Assembly: GCA_917880885.1 (NCBI GenBank)
Contig: OU862919.1
Location: forward strand, 10,620,001 to 10,684,000
From: Limnephilus marmoratus
Lineage: Eukaryota; Arthropoda; Insecta; Trichoptera; Limnephilidae
Direction: 5' to 3'
DNA: 64,000 nt
Notes under the pieces: model-generated
What the model saw: the letters and a program-made list of their open reading frames with translations, nothing else
What the model was told of the DNA's origin: nothing
The model's database searches: none
Part shown: positions 22,338-33,445 of the stretch, one piece after another
How the letters are laid out: each line of letters opens with the position of its first letter
How positions within the stretch are numbered: the stretch's first letter is position 1
Made by a program: the position numbers and the translations under genes

Positions 22338-22690
22338 GTGTATAGGTACCGCCGCCCCGGGAAGCATTTACTGGATAACCAATTGCCGTCGGTCACCCTA
22401 AGTGACTTAGCAGGGATGCCCAGGTTCATCGGGTGAGGTGTTTTCAGGTCTCGGCGGTGGATGCGCCTGCCCCCTGCGTGGAAGACCAGATCAGGTGATG
22501 CCGGTTTAAAGAAACCCCTTTGCCTCTCCTGCTGATCTCTCTCGACCCATCGTCTTGCACCCCAGCGGAAGAGATGGATTCATACGTCTTACCACAGATT
22601 CACACCCACCCGTCATACTTTTATCTTTCCCAGAACTTCCCCTTCTTTCTTTACTAAAAAAAACCCTCCACACCTCCGAATCTCTAATAT
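22338..22690 (+). repeat. SINE-A copy in tandem with a head fragment
   Basis: It runs from GGTACCGCCGCCCCGGGAAG to AAAAAACCCTCCACACC; the last ~70 bp are missing. Tandem heads suggest a duplication or a template jump. Confidence 0.75.
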
Positions 22691-22752
22691 AAGTATATAT
22701 TTTTAAAGAAAGACAAACTTTCCTGGGTTACGAATAACATAAATATTAAATA

Positions 22753-23933
22753 CTAGCTTTTTCCCCACGGCTTCGCTCGCATGGTATTAGGGGGTTTGGT
22801 AGATGTTTTGTAGGTAGTTTTGTTGTAATGGCGGCCACGCCAGATTGGTTCGCGAAATCCGCCGTGGTTATATTTACTTCTTTGTCTGACTCCTATTAGG
22901 TTACCAAGTGTTACCGTGATATTAAAATTGAAAGAAATATTTAATACTGAAGTTAAGGTTTATTTAATTTGTAAATCACGACAAGTATTTTATCAGAAGA
23001 TTTGTAGGGAACGACACTTTAGCACACAACAGCTGGTCGGGCCGTCGAAAAACGAATGGCGTTCGGTCTCTTTGCCGAACGAAATAATGCACACGATCAC
23101 GTCAGCTGGGTTGCCAGCGTATGAAACATAATTACCCCGTTGTTGAGTATCGTTCTCTACAGGGGATTCCCACTCCGCCTCCTTCACCTTCCCTCTCCCC
23201 ACTCCACTCCTCCCATCAACACCCCTACCGCTCCCCCTCACCCTCCCCCCACCCCCCACCCCCTACCGCTCCCCCTTTCACTCCCCCCCCCCACCCTCTT
23301 CCACCCCTCCCTTCCCCTTCCCCTTCCTTCCCACCCCTCTCCCCCCTAACCACCTCCACTCCATCCTCCTCCCCCTCCCCCTCCCCCAACCCCACCGCCC
23401 TACCTACCCACCTCTCCTCCTCCCCTCTCCCACCTCTCGCATTCCACACATTTATGCCCGGTACATTCAATATTCAAACAGTTCGCGTACCATCTATTAC
23501 AATTTTTCTACAAATTTCATAATGCCAGAGCTCAACGGTAGTTTTATACAAAATAACGAACAAAAAAAAAGAATTAGGAAGTTATGCGCATGCATACATT
23601 TCGGCGATTCATTTTTAGAGATAGATATTAACTGCAACGTCAACAAAATACCTCTTTTTAGGATGAATTGCCTAATTCAAAAAAAAACATCGTTTCCAAG
23701 GCAACAATTTGTTTGCTTTTCTTCTGACGTTTGCAATAACTCGATTTTGTTAGGGACAGAAATAATTTCATAACGCCAGAGCTTACCAATATGAATAGCC
23801 TATAGTACTCGCAAATAATGTAGCTTTATATTAGTGAAAGAATTTTTAAAGTCCATTCAGTGGTTTTTGTGGAAAGAGTAACAAACATCCATACAAACTT
23901 TCGCCTTTATGATATTAGTAGGATTTTTATAAT
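22753..23933 (-). mobile_element. Helitron-like element, antisense, with nested relative
   Basis: The plus-strand start CTAGCTTTTTCCCCACGG and the end TTTATGATATTAGTAGGA are the reverse complements of CTAG and TC termini. Inside, 23140-23590 matches the other Helitron subfamily seen at 29258-29724 (TTTCATAATGCCAGAGCTC, CAGTTCGCGTACC), so one element probably inserted in the other. Confidence 0.7.
23158..23455 (-). repeat. C-rich tract (purine-rich on minus strand)
   Basis: Nearly 300 bp of C runs and CT on the plus strand. On the minus strand this gives GGGGAGGGG-type runs with G-quadruplex potential. Long proline-rich frames here are a by-product of composition. Confidence 0.9.
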
Positions 23934-23944
23934 ATAGGTTAATA

Positions 23945-24725
23945 ATAATAATAATTTTCATTTTAGTAATTTGAACATTTAAGTTTACAAATTTCTAATT
24001 AATTATAATATTTCATATTCATTATATTTTTTCAAGTTTTATGTAGCTCCTACAATACATCTTGAACTTTCCAATTGGTGTGGACTTTAAAGTTTCTGGT
24101 AGTGTGTTATATAACTTCATTCCCTTGTGCAGTAAACTGTTATGCGTATTCGCTTTGTCCTTTTTTTGTAGCCTAATTTCCTTGCACGTCCTTGTGTTAT
24201 ATCTGTGAATGTCCTTGTTGTATACAATTTTATTTTAGAAGTATTTTGGTAACACGTTCTTCAATATTTTATGGATAAATACCATCGTATTCAAGGTCAG
24301 CATCGGTTTCACGGTTAACCAATTTAGTTCCTTTAACATTTTAATTATTTTTGAAAATCCATTTCGTCGAAGTATTATTCTCATTGTCCTGTTTTGGAGA
24401 ATTTGTAACTTATTTTGTTCTCTTTTGTTACATAGGAAAAGTATACTCGAGCAGTAGTTGAAGTGTGAAGCAATAATTGAATTGTAAATGGTGATTGCAG
24501 TTTTTCTAAAAATTTTTGGCCGAATTCTTCCAAAAAAAGATATCTTTTTGCCAATTTTCTTTTGGGTGTATTCAGCATTTAATGTCTGTATAAACATTTT
24601 TAAAGTGTAAAAAAAAGTTAAAACTTTAGGGAAGAAAATAATAAACTCTTGTTGGTTCTTTCTTAGTATTACATGAAACGGTTCTTCCCGGAAAATTATT
24701 AAACTATATAGAGAAGGGAGCAAAT
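23945..24725 (-). pseudogene. LINE C-terminal fragment
   Basis: Minus-strand frame 24235-24723 contains YNSIIASHFNYCSSILFL and ILQNRTMRIILRR, the region after the reverse transcriptase of CR1/jockey-type LINEs. After an in-frame stop it continues with HRYNTRTCKEIRLQKKD and GMKLYNTLP toward 24020, as at such a protein's end. The 3' tail is (ATT)n. The part upstream of about 24600 is not recognisable. Confidence 0.7.
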
Positions 24726-24827
24726 TAATATCAAAGGAACAAGATTAAATTTCTGCCGATTTCTCTTCATTATTTATTTGTTTATATCCCAGTGGGCTTT
24801 TACACGAAATTGATGTAATAACTAACT

Positions 24828-25092
24828 AAACATCACGCCGTTTCCCCGCAGGGGTAAGCAGAGAGAATGGACCGCAAAAATACTCGGTCTCGGCAGTGGC
24901 ACACACTCTTTGCCTCATTCACATTCATACATCGTATCATACATACTCTTCTATTATTCTGTCTATTGACATGGCCCGTCTCAAGTATCTGATTCACTTG
25001 ATCGAGCCATGTCTTCCTCGGGCGTCCCCGACTTCTTCTACCATTCATATTTGCGTCGTATATTCTTTTCACACTACTTTCTTCGTTCATTC
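24828..25092 (-). pseudogene. RTE-like LINE 3' end
   Basis: The minus-strand frame has the C-terminal signature NGRRSRGRPRKTWLDQVN and a final VLRSILSAYPCGETA-like end, the same as 46700-47595. The 3' tail is GTTAGTTAT. MITE D starts at its 5' truncation point. Confidence 0.8.
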
Positions 25093-25176
25093 AGTTCAAG
25101 TCAGAATGAAACCAACTCAGAACCACCTCAGAAAAGTCATTAGAAGCGATGAAAAAAATGTATAAAAAATGATTAA

Positions 25177-26334
25177 GGCTCTGCAACCGGGATCGAAAAG
25201 AAGAACATGGAGAGATACGAAATTACGAATGTTGGAGGAGAGCGCTACATTTACAGCGACAAAATCGATGCGAAAATTGCGAAAATGTTTAATAAAACAC
25301 GACTCGTTTAAAATAGAGCAAAAATCTCACGGGCATTGTCTTAAACAGCATTAGAAACACTGTGAATTTTTTCATACATATAACTTGTAAAATAACTTAA
25401 ACAATTATAATAATTTTTGGAGCATACTTTGTGATTTTTTTCTATCGAGGGACTTTTATATTATTTGCGTTTCAGCGCGGGCAATGTCTAGATATTATCT
25501 TCATCAATGACATATATTTTTTTAAGAGCTTTAAAACATCGTAAACAAATCACTTAAACTACTCGGCTTCATTCATAGAATTACCTCTGACTTTAAACAT
25601 ATAAATACACTTAAATCTCTTTACTGTTCGCTGGTCCGCCCTCACCTTGTATATGCTAGTGTCATTTGGTCTCCTTTTTATGCTGTCCACATTTGTTACA
25701 TCGAATCTGTACAACATCGCTTCCTACGAGGAATGCTTGGAGGTTAGGACTTGAAAGAGGAGAATACTCGTATGATGAAATTGAAAAAACTTTAAACATT
25801 TCCTCTTTAGAAAAACGTAGAAAGGACTCTGATCTAATATTCATTTTCAAAATTATCAACAGTATTACTGACACACCTGCTTTGTTACAACTCATCCAGT
25901 TCAACATTCCTTCCCGTAGGCTCCGAAATAATGAATTGCTGTTCCTCAATCAACATTCTACTAATTATGGATATCATTCTCCTTTATCCAGAATGTCGAG
26001 ACTAGTCAACACAAATCAAAGCATTGAATTTTTTGGTGTAAGCCTAAATGACTTTCGGCAGTCGTTACGCAATGTGGTTTTTTAAAGTCTTTTTAAATCC
26101 ATCTTCAAGCTACTTGTAGTTATCTTCTCTATGTACTTTTATATTATATGTATTTTGTCAATGCTCTTCATCTATATGTAATCTCCTTTCATTGTGATTT
26201 CTCTTTTTTTCTATTCGTGTTATTGATGTATTGTTAATTGGACTAATTGTCCGTAAATAAATAAATAAATAAATAAACTTACTGTGTTTAAGGGAGATAT
26301 GTAAGAAATCGGTAGAAATTCGGGTTGCGGGCCC
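25177..26334 (+). mobile_element. TTAA-flanked non-autonomous element, copy 2
   Basis: It starts GGCTCTGCAACCGGG after TTAA (25173-25176) and ends GGGTTGCGGGCCC before TTAA (26335-26338). The halves align with copy 1 at 11845-14683. A jockey-like LINE fragment (25546-26278) is inserted after GAGCTTTAAAAC. The interruption lies at a different point from that in copy 1. Confidence 0.8.
25546..26278 (+). pseudogene. 5'-truncated jockey-like LINE 3' end
   Basis: Two frames joined by a frameshift near 25740 encode the region after the reverse transcriptase: first LGFIHRITSDFKH, SLVRPHLVYASVIWSPFY and HRFLRGML, then RLGLERGEYSYDEIEKTL, FNIPSRRLRNNELL and LFLNQHSTNYGYHSPLSRM. After the stop (26085) a short 3' UTR leads to a (TAAA)n tail. 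The coding part matches the family of 13662-14459. Confidence 0.85.
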
Positions 26335-26424
26335 TTAACTAGGTAACGGTATGTTAAGGTTATGGGCTATTTAAAAAAAATGTTGTTGACTTTATTCTCA
26401 GTTGGCATGGAACAGCCGCAAATA

Positions 26425-26571
26425 TACTATAGATTTTTTTAAATTAATAAATTGTGAAATAACACAAATTAACCAAATAAAAATTACTTGAGCACGTCGG
26501 GATTAAAACCCGCGACTTTCGGATTGCTAGTCGAGAGCCTTACCACTCTACCACGAAGGCCGTCAAGTTAC
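26425..26571 (-). repeat. SINE-C tRNA-like head, antisense
   Basis: On the minus strand TCGTGGTAGAGTGGTAAGGC and GTCGCGGGTTTTAATCCCG correspond to A and B boxes. The following AT-rich spacer (TTTGTGTTATTTCACAATTT) is shared with 59750-59866 and 63397-63495. The body is cut off at the MITE D end. Confidence 0.75.
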
Positions 26572-27504
26572 TTTTGATGTTAGTATTTTTTAACAAAATC
26601 GAAATTCAAACATGTATTCGAATTTCGATTTGGTTTTCTTGAATGAATGAATGCAACTGTTGGAAGTGGAAAATAACCCATTTCCCGATATCCGATCGAG
26701 CTGAAACACGCAGATAGATAGACCGTCGATAACAATGAATTCTATAAACTTTTGGTTGCACGCATGAATTTAGGATGATTAGAAAAAAGGTTGAAACCAC
26801 GGACATATGAATATATCTGGACCTGCCCTAAGTGATAAAAACGTATTATTTCCCCCTCCACATGGCGCCGGCTGTAGCTCCTCCTTGGAACCGGCTCGCT
26901 CCATGGGGAGGGGATATAGCCTCGCTTGAATCTAAAATGTGTGACGTCATCATTCTTGCCGTGAACAGCGAGAAGCTGACATCCATACATTTAACGAAAT
27001 AACGGCAGCTTGTGCTATACAATATATCTACGTATCAGTGTACACATAGCGAATGTGGGCGGTACTCCAATGTGCTCGTCGCTGGTTACAGGGGTAAGTA
27101 AATTATGAAACATTTGTAAAAGTGTTTTAACTAAACACGGAAACAAAATATTGATATGTGTATTGGCGCGAGTCTTTTTGGGGCGAGCATTTGGCCTTAG
27201 CAAATATGTTTTGAACGTGGCAAGCAATTCGCGCTCCCATGTAAAAAGGTCTATTCATTCAAAGCAGATTTTGCTTTTAAGAACTAAATGGTGATATTGT
27301 AATGCGAGATGCCTATATACTGTCAGATTGATTGTTCAACGAATGACAGTTATCTTTCCCTTCTTCGCTCTCCATAGTTTGGTTTTACCCCTCATCTGTA
27401 ACTGCTTGTCTATCCATTTGGATGTCTATGGTTGAAACGATGGCGCACCTAGGTCATGCCGTTCGATGGCTTAGGATTTAGGATTGTGGCGGAAAGTTGG
27501 AACT
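26572..27504. other. No gene recognised
   Basis: No repeat shared in this window. One TGACGTCA palindrome lies near 26942. Short open frames here show no family likeness. Confidence 0.35.
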
Positions 27505-27784
27505 ATTCGTTACATAATAAAAATATGTGCTGTATGTGCGCTTAAATCTTTTAAACTACGCAACGGATTTTCATGCGGTTTTCACCAATAGATAGAGTGA
27601 TCCAAGAGGAAGGTTGATATGTATAATACATGCATATTTTAGTAGAGAAAAGTCGAGTAATTCAAAGATTCAATTCGGGCAGCTGGCAAGCGGGCGGTGT
27701 GAATTCGATATGTATGCAAATTAACAGATGGCGTTGGTTATAAAGGTTGGGTAAGCCACATCAACGTGTGGCCGGGTCTGCTAA
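27505..27784 (+). mobile_element. Helitron-like element
   Basis: Shares ACTACGCAACGGATTTTCATG, GTTTTCACCAATAGATAGAG-like words and the end CGTGTGGCCGGGTCTGCTAA with the reversed copy at 12276-12798. A (TCTA)n run follows its 3' end. Confidence 0.7.
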
Positions 27785-27803
27785 TCTATCTATCTATCTT
27801 CTA

Positions 27804-28176
27804 TCTATACTATATAAATAAAAATGAATCGCTGAAACGTATGTACGCGTATGAGTTCCGAACGACTGCACCAAAATGGACAATTTTTTTTTGTGTTCGT
27901 TATTGTCAGGACAAATGAGCTCTGTCATTATGAAATTTGAATAAAAATTGCAATAGGTGGCACGCGAACTGTTTGAAAACTGAATGTACCGGGACTGAAT
28001 GTATGGAGTGTGGGAGGAGGGAGGGGAGTGTATCTAGGGACGAGATTTACGGGAAGGGGGGAGTGGAGTGGGGAGAGGGAAGGTGGAGGAGGGAACGGGA
28101 CGAATGGGAAAGGACACGCAGGGAGAAACAATTTCTTTATTAAATGGCGTAGCAACGCATGCCGGGTACCAGTTAG
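27804..28176 (+). mobile_element. Helitron-like element with purine tract
   Basis: It begins TCTATACTATATAAATAAAA and ends ATGCCGGGTACCAGTTAG followed by T. The 28005-28130 tract is GGGA/GGAG-rich. It shares the internal block GAACGACTGCACCAAA with 29258, 48690 and, in reverse, 23460-23590. Confidence 0.8.
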
Positions 28177-29054
28177 TATTCTTATACATTCCACGATAAC
28201 TGTATTCAAAAACATAACTACATTTGTTATTTTTAACGTCAACATATTTTTCATCGACATCTTTGCCAAAAAAATACATATCCATTAAAAATGAAATTTT
28301 AAGGTGGTCCTTAAAGCCTAAATAAAGGCTTTCAATATAGCAAAGAAATTTCATTAAAAATATTCTTCGTGCATTCTGCGTGAGAGGATAAGAAATTGAT
28401 TAAAAAACCATTTAAGAACAAAAGCTATTAAAAAAGCCTTCTAAAGCATTCGAGTGAAGTTGAAAAAACAAAAAAAATACTCTTAATTGGTTTTATTAAA
28501 TTGAATCATTCGGAGACAGTGTTATTCAAAGGTTTCTAATAAATGGGGGTTGGGAGAAAAATAAGGGGGTTGAAAATAGTATATAGGAAGGGGGGGGGGG
28601 CGAAATTTGGGGGAATCCTCAGGCGTTAGCGAGTTGGATTGGCGGCAATAAATTATTTAAAAATCGAACAGTAAGGCTGTTAGCGATAAAAATGGCCAAA
28701 GTTTTATTTTTATTTTTACCGCAGTTTAATTTAATATTGAATGGGAATTTCGCGCCTTGAAAGTTAGTGTTCACTTAAGACATTGATTTGTCTGTGAAAT
28801 TTGAGAATCCGAAATAATTTTGAAAAGGTTCATTTTAAAAGTGATTGATTTTTAATTTGATTGGATTTATTCTAGTCTAGTTAAATTTGACTTTGCCTAA
28901 GGCGTATTATTCTCAGGCCACTGTCAATGACCGTCATACTTCAGATTGAATAAAACTTGTAAAGCTTTGATAATTGAATATTTTTCCTATATTTTATGGA
29001 ATTTGTAATTGTCGCTTTATACTTTATTCTTTATATATTACTACCCTAAATATA
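28177..29054. other. No gene recognised
   Basis: AT-rich spacer. A run of ten G lies near 28589. Confidence 0.35.
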
Positions 29055-29126
29055 GAATCAAAATATTGAAGAAGTAGAAGAAATTAAATACTTAGGAATC
29101 ATAATGGATAACCAGTTAAATTTTTT
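29055..29126 (+). pseudogene. Tiny LINE reverse transcriptase scrap
   Basis: Translation gives EEVEEIKYLGIIMDNQLNF, the conserved block that follows the catalytic region in LINE reverse transcriptases. Only about 22 residues are left. Confidence 0.6.
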
Positions 29127-29257
29127 TTTTATTATTTTTATTTCTTGCCAGGGCAATCTCGATGAGTTACAGAACTCATTTGAGGACAGGGGGTACATAC
29201 AATTCAAGGATAGGAGGAAATGTACAATTTTGCAATGGAACAGGAATTTAGATATCT

Positions 29258-29724
29258 TACATATAAAAATGAATCGCTGAGTGTGTTGCTAAGCGCATAA
29301 CTTTTGAACGACTGCACCAAATTGGATAATTTTTTTTGTGTGTTCGTTATTGCCAGGACAAGTTTTTATAAAACTTCCGGTGAGCTCTGGCATTATGAAA
29401 TTTGTATAAAAATTTGGTAAAAAATATTGGTGGCACGCGAGGAAGCGGCTATTGCTATGGAAATGGGGGAGGGAGGGAGAGATGGGGGAGGGGAACCAGG
29501 GAGGGGGAGGGGAACCTGGGAGGGATGAGGGGGACCTGGGAGGGGGGAGGGGAACTCGGGGGGAGGGTTCGCGGGACGGGGGAAAGGGGGGGGGAGTGGA
29601 GTGGGGAGAGGGAAGGTGGAGGTAACGGAAGAAAAAAAGGGGAGGCGGAAGAGGAACGGGTTGAATGGGAAAGGACACGCAGGAAGAAACAATTTCTTTA
29701 GCAACGCATACCGGAACCAGCTAG
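29258..29724 (+). mobile_element. Helitron-like element with purine tract
   Basis: It begins near ATATAAAAATGAATCGCTGA and ends GCATACCGGAACCAGCTAG followed by T. The tract 29455-29670 is GGGGAGGGG-rich. Frames through this tract give proline- or glycine-rich peptides that I do not regard as genes. Confidence 0.8.
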
Positions 29725-29779
29725 TTAAAAATATAAGTTTCACATACAATATAAACAAAAAATAAAAGACAGGTTAAGT

Positions 29780-30320
29780 AGAACAAACAACAATAGTGTA
29801 TCAAACCGTTATATTTTGCCTCTGAATACCATACTCCTGTCTGGAAACCTCATTATAATATTCTTGTACAAGTTATTAAAAGAATAAGTACAGAATATGT
29901 ACACATACATTATTAAGTTTTCTTAATTTTAAAATGGGTATTCCAGCAATTATGAACTACAATACTCTTTTAAACGAAATAAATATGTTAATTGTTTTTG
30001 TGTTTAATTTTGTGGTTAATTGTTTTTGTGTTTAATAAATATGCTTACATTGTCAGATAGAAGAATTTTCACTGACTTGTTATTTCTATTAAAAAAATAT
30101 TAAATGATGTAATTGATGGTCCAGAATTGCTTGCATTGGTAAGCTTTCGGATTCCACCACGAAATACTAGAAGTTGGGATTTATTTCAGTGCAGAAATTC
30201 AAGGACCAACTACCATACGCATTCCACTTTGCCCAGAATACTAATGGAGGGAAATAATTATACCAATTCAGTGGACAACTTCATTTCTCACAAAACAAAT
30301 ACAAAATGTTATTACTGAAG
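29780..30320 (+). pseudogene. Jockey-like LINE C-terminal fragment
   Basis: NFKMGIPAIMNYNTLL and LTLSDRRIFTDLLFLLK match the end of the reverse transcriptase family at 13662-14459 (NFKLGIPADDINYNSLL). The frame then continues with SFRIPPRNTRSWDLFQ and CRNSRTNYHTHSTLP, the usual C-terminus. Stops and frameshifts interrupt it. A short AT-rich 3' UTR follows. Confidence 0.75.
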
Positions 30321-31930
30321 CAGTTCAGTTATGTACAATAAATCAAGTATATATTTTACTATCCATATGTAAAATCCCCAAAAGAGGGCGTTAATAAATA
30401 AAGAAAGAAATTTTCGCGAGAAATTAGGCTTAATTTTGATTGGGGGTAGGTACCTACCGGCGCTACAACCATGCTGCGTTCTGAAATGTCTAGTTATCCA
30501 GTTATACCAAGTTTGACAAATATACGAATATCTATATATATACGAATATCTATCTAATATCTGCTTGAAATATTATGAGCCGTCATAACTTGTAGTATTA
30601 TTTAGTTATTTAAAAAAAAATTTAACTTTTTTATCTAAAATATTAAAATACAAATTAGACAGTTCCGAACTCCTGCAACTTGCAGACGTACTGGAGGTAC
30701 CATCGATGTAGCGGTTTGCCACTTTGCGAAACTAATATTTATGTAGGTGTTATTAGACATGGTTATTGTTGTGATTTTGTAAACCTTTGATCACCTTACT
30801 TTAAAATTTTTGTTTTTTGTATTTTTATATCATGGACGTATTTTTTTATCGTAACTTATCGTTATTATATCTCACTGTACTTTAAATTTTTGTTGCTTAT
30901 ATTTTTATTACATTTATGTACTTTTTAATTTCTATTGTAATTGTATTTATATTATTTCCTTCATGTTAAAGATATATTGCTTTTATTTATTTATGTAAAA
31001 GTCTTCTGGGCGTATAATAAAACAAATAAATTGATCATTAGATATAAATTTATAGGATCACCTCAACGTCATTAAAGTTAGAGATGAGTGAAAAGTTGAA
31101 ATGACACTTAAACGTAGTAGACCTGTTTAATAGGACGTCATTATTTTAGGTCTATTCTGGACATTCCGGTACAATATGGACCCATCCTTACGCAATATTT
31201 ACTCTGCTCAATGTCAATGCCAATATTTATAACGATATAAAAGAATACGATGAGACTTTTGGCAACAAGATGAGTCCTCCAAAACAAATTTCCGCCCAAT
31301 CAGGCCCGCTGGCTCAATGAGCCGTAACAACGACCACACGTTGTCAGTTCTATACAAAATATCATAAAAGCAAAAATAAACAAAGTTAACTACATATTAA
31401 TATTACGTAGGTTAACTGTCTCGCAGACGACGCGGTGAAACTCTCTCGATAAAACACAAATATAACTTTTTTATGACGGTGATCGTGGTTACAAGGATTA
31501 TAATATTGACACTAGGAGTGTAGTGTAGTGTTGAGGAGTTTTGAATTGAATTTATTATCTTCTTTGTGGTGTGACCAAGTAGTTAACTTATTCCTGATTT
31601 GGCAAACAAAAGGCATCGAAATTCTGAAACTTTTCGGTGTAAGGTTATTAATTTGACAACAATATCCTTATTTTTATTTCTTTTATATAACATGCAATAA
31701 TATCATCATTTTTTTTCCTTTATTTTCCCAATTTTTATATTTAATGTACAATGCTATGAAATCATATGAGTAACATATTGCCGTACTGGCACTTTGATCT
31801 CAAATATCTTCTCTTTGGTTAGGAATTCCAAATTCAAATTTATACAGCTATTTACTCATGTATTTGTGTTTCGAAAATTATAATTCATTTGTTTTTTCCG
31901 TAATTGTTTTTTTCTTTGCGTCATTTAGTT
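30321..31930. other. No gene recognised
   Basis: AT-rich spacer with one GC-richer island near 31300. I see no shared repeat or coding homology. Confidence 0.35.
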
Positions 31931-31934
31931 TACA

Positions 31935-32700
31935 AAATGAAAAAAATTGAAATATCGCGTTATTTACGAGTACGAATTCCACCGTGGCACCAGTGCTGCA
32001 GAAACGGCTCGAAGGATTAATGATGTGTATGGCGACGGTGCCGCAAAAGAAAACACAGTGCGTTTTTGGTTCCGACGTTTTCGTTCTGGAAATTTCGACC
32101 TGCAGAACAAGCCCCGTGGACGACCGGAGACCAAAGTTGATAATGAAGAATTGAAGGCTATTGTGGAAGCGGATCCATCGCAAACCACGTCCGAGTTAGC
32201 TGCAGGCTGCGGTGTTAGTGATAAAACTGTTTTACCTAATCCACTTGAAGCAAATTGGGAAGGTGAAAAAGCTTGAAAGGTGGGTATCTCACGAATTGAG
32301 TGAAGAAAATCAACAAACGCGCGTTAGAACGCTAGACCACACACTGTACAACAGACGGCTACCAAATTAGAGGAGCTTCAATTGGAATATCTAAGACATC
32401 CACCGTACTCTCTGGACCTTGCCCCAATAGATGACCATTTTTTTCGAAATTTGGATAACTTCTTGCAAGGGAAAAAATTCAACTCCGATGGGCAGTCCAA
32501 ACCGCCTTCAAAGATTTTATAGATTCCCGTCCGAATGGTTTTTTAGTAAAGGGATCGATGAACTACCTATAAGATGGCAAAAGTGCATAGATAGCAATGG
32601 TACATACTTTGATTAAATAAATATATTACATATATTAAAAAAAAATCGACTTTATGTTTCTCCCATACAAAACGCCAATTTCATATGTAAGGACTTAATA
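31935..32700 (+). mobile_element. Internally deleted mariner element
   Basis: The frame 31947-32276 encodes a mariner transposase N-terminus: YEFHRGTSAAETARRIN, VRFWFRRFRSGNFDL, a GRP block (PRGRPETKVD) and EADPSQTTSELA, the two helix-turn-helix DNA-binding motifs. Downstream, out of frame, HPPYSLDLAPIDDHFF marks the third catalytic aspartate region and KCIDSNGTYFD the C-terminus. The middle with the first two catalytic aspartates is deleted. A likely 3' terminal repeat lies at 32663-32700. It cannot encode active enzyme. Confidence 0.85.
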
Positions 32701-32812
32701 TGTGTGCTTGCATGCATACGTGTGCAAATACATGCACACGTACACACACCCTTACATATGCATATACATGCACACACATACATACATACATTTACGAATA
32801 CATACAAATTTA
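32700..32812 (+). repeat. CA/TA-rich simple sequence
   Basis: Imperfect repeats of CATACA, CACACG and TGCATG directly after the mariner end. Confidence 0.75.
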
Positions 32813-33027
32813 CACAATTTTACAGTTATTCTATGTGAGAACGAGAAACAGGCCACAGGCCCTGTCACATTCACTCATTCTATATTTATGTAAAAGACCA
32901 CTGGGCGTAAAACAGAATATATAAATAAATCGCTTGTGGAGAAAAAAACACTTTAAAACTAATCCACTCGCTTTTAAGTTTTTTAATATATTATATTGCT
33001 TGTTTTTCTTGTGGTTTAATTTTTTCA

Positions 33028-33445
33028 CTAACCAGGAAAAATAATTTCCCTTAGGGCCTATTGGCCTATATCATTTTTGGGGGTGCTGGGTATTTTTAAG
33101 GAAGGAAAGGATACTATGTTCTCGGAAGGGAAAGGGTATGAGGGGTGGGTAGGAATCTGGGGTGCGTCCAGGAGAGACGTGTGAATCCATCCCTCCTATT
33201 GCGATGTAAGGCGATGGGTCGAGAGGGTCCGGCTGGAGAAGTCAAAAAGTGTTTCCCTCAACTGGCCTCACCCGATCCGGCCCGTCGGTGGGCAGATGCG
33301 TTCGTTGTCAAGATCTGAACAAACCTCGGGCATCCCTGCTAACACCAAACGTTGCGAAACTTATGGGGCGACCTATGGCAGAGGTGTTGGTTGTCCAATA
33401 AATGGTTCCCGGGAGACGGAACTCACATCCGCCTACAAAATTGAA
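33028..33445 (-). repeat. SINE-A copy, antisense
   Basis: From AGGAAAAATAATTTCCCTTAG to GGTTCCCGGGAGACGG and CCGCCTACAAAATT. The poly-A end and about 20 bp of tail are missing. Confidence 0.75.

Larger units (their letters stand above)
25095..26413. mobile_element. MITE D split by a nested TTAA element
   Basis: The left arm GTCAGAATGAAACCAACTCA and right end TCTCAGTTGGCATGG match MITE D. Between them is a TTAA element that itself holds a LINE. The core words expected between the arms (GTTAAGGTTATGGGCTA) resume right after the insert at about 26351. Confidence 0.7.

Noticed and set aside
23121..23522. 133-residue proline-rich open frame (and its glycine-rich reverse)
   Set aside because: It lies in a C-rich low-complexity tract inside a Helitron-like element; the same kind of frame appears in every copy with such a tract (29289-29678, 50446-50835, 48784-49134).
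31947..32276. An intact host gene encoding a small DNA-binding protein
   Set aside because: The sequence is a mariner transposase N-terminus that continues, out of frame, into the same protein's C-terminal remnants.
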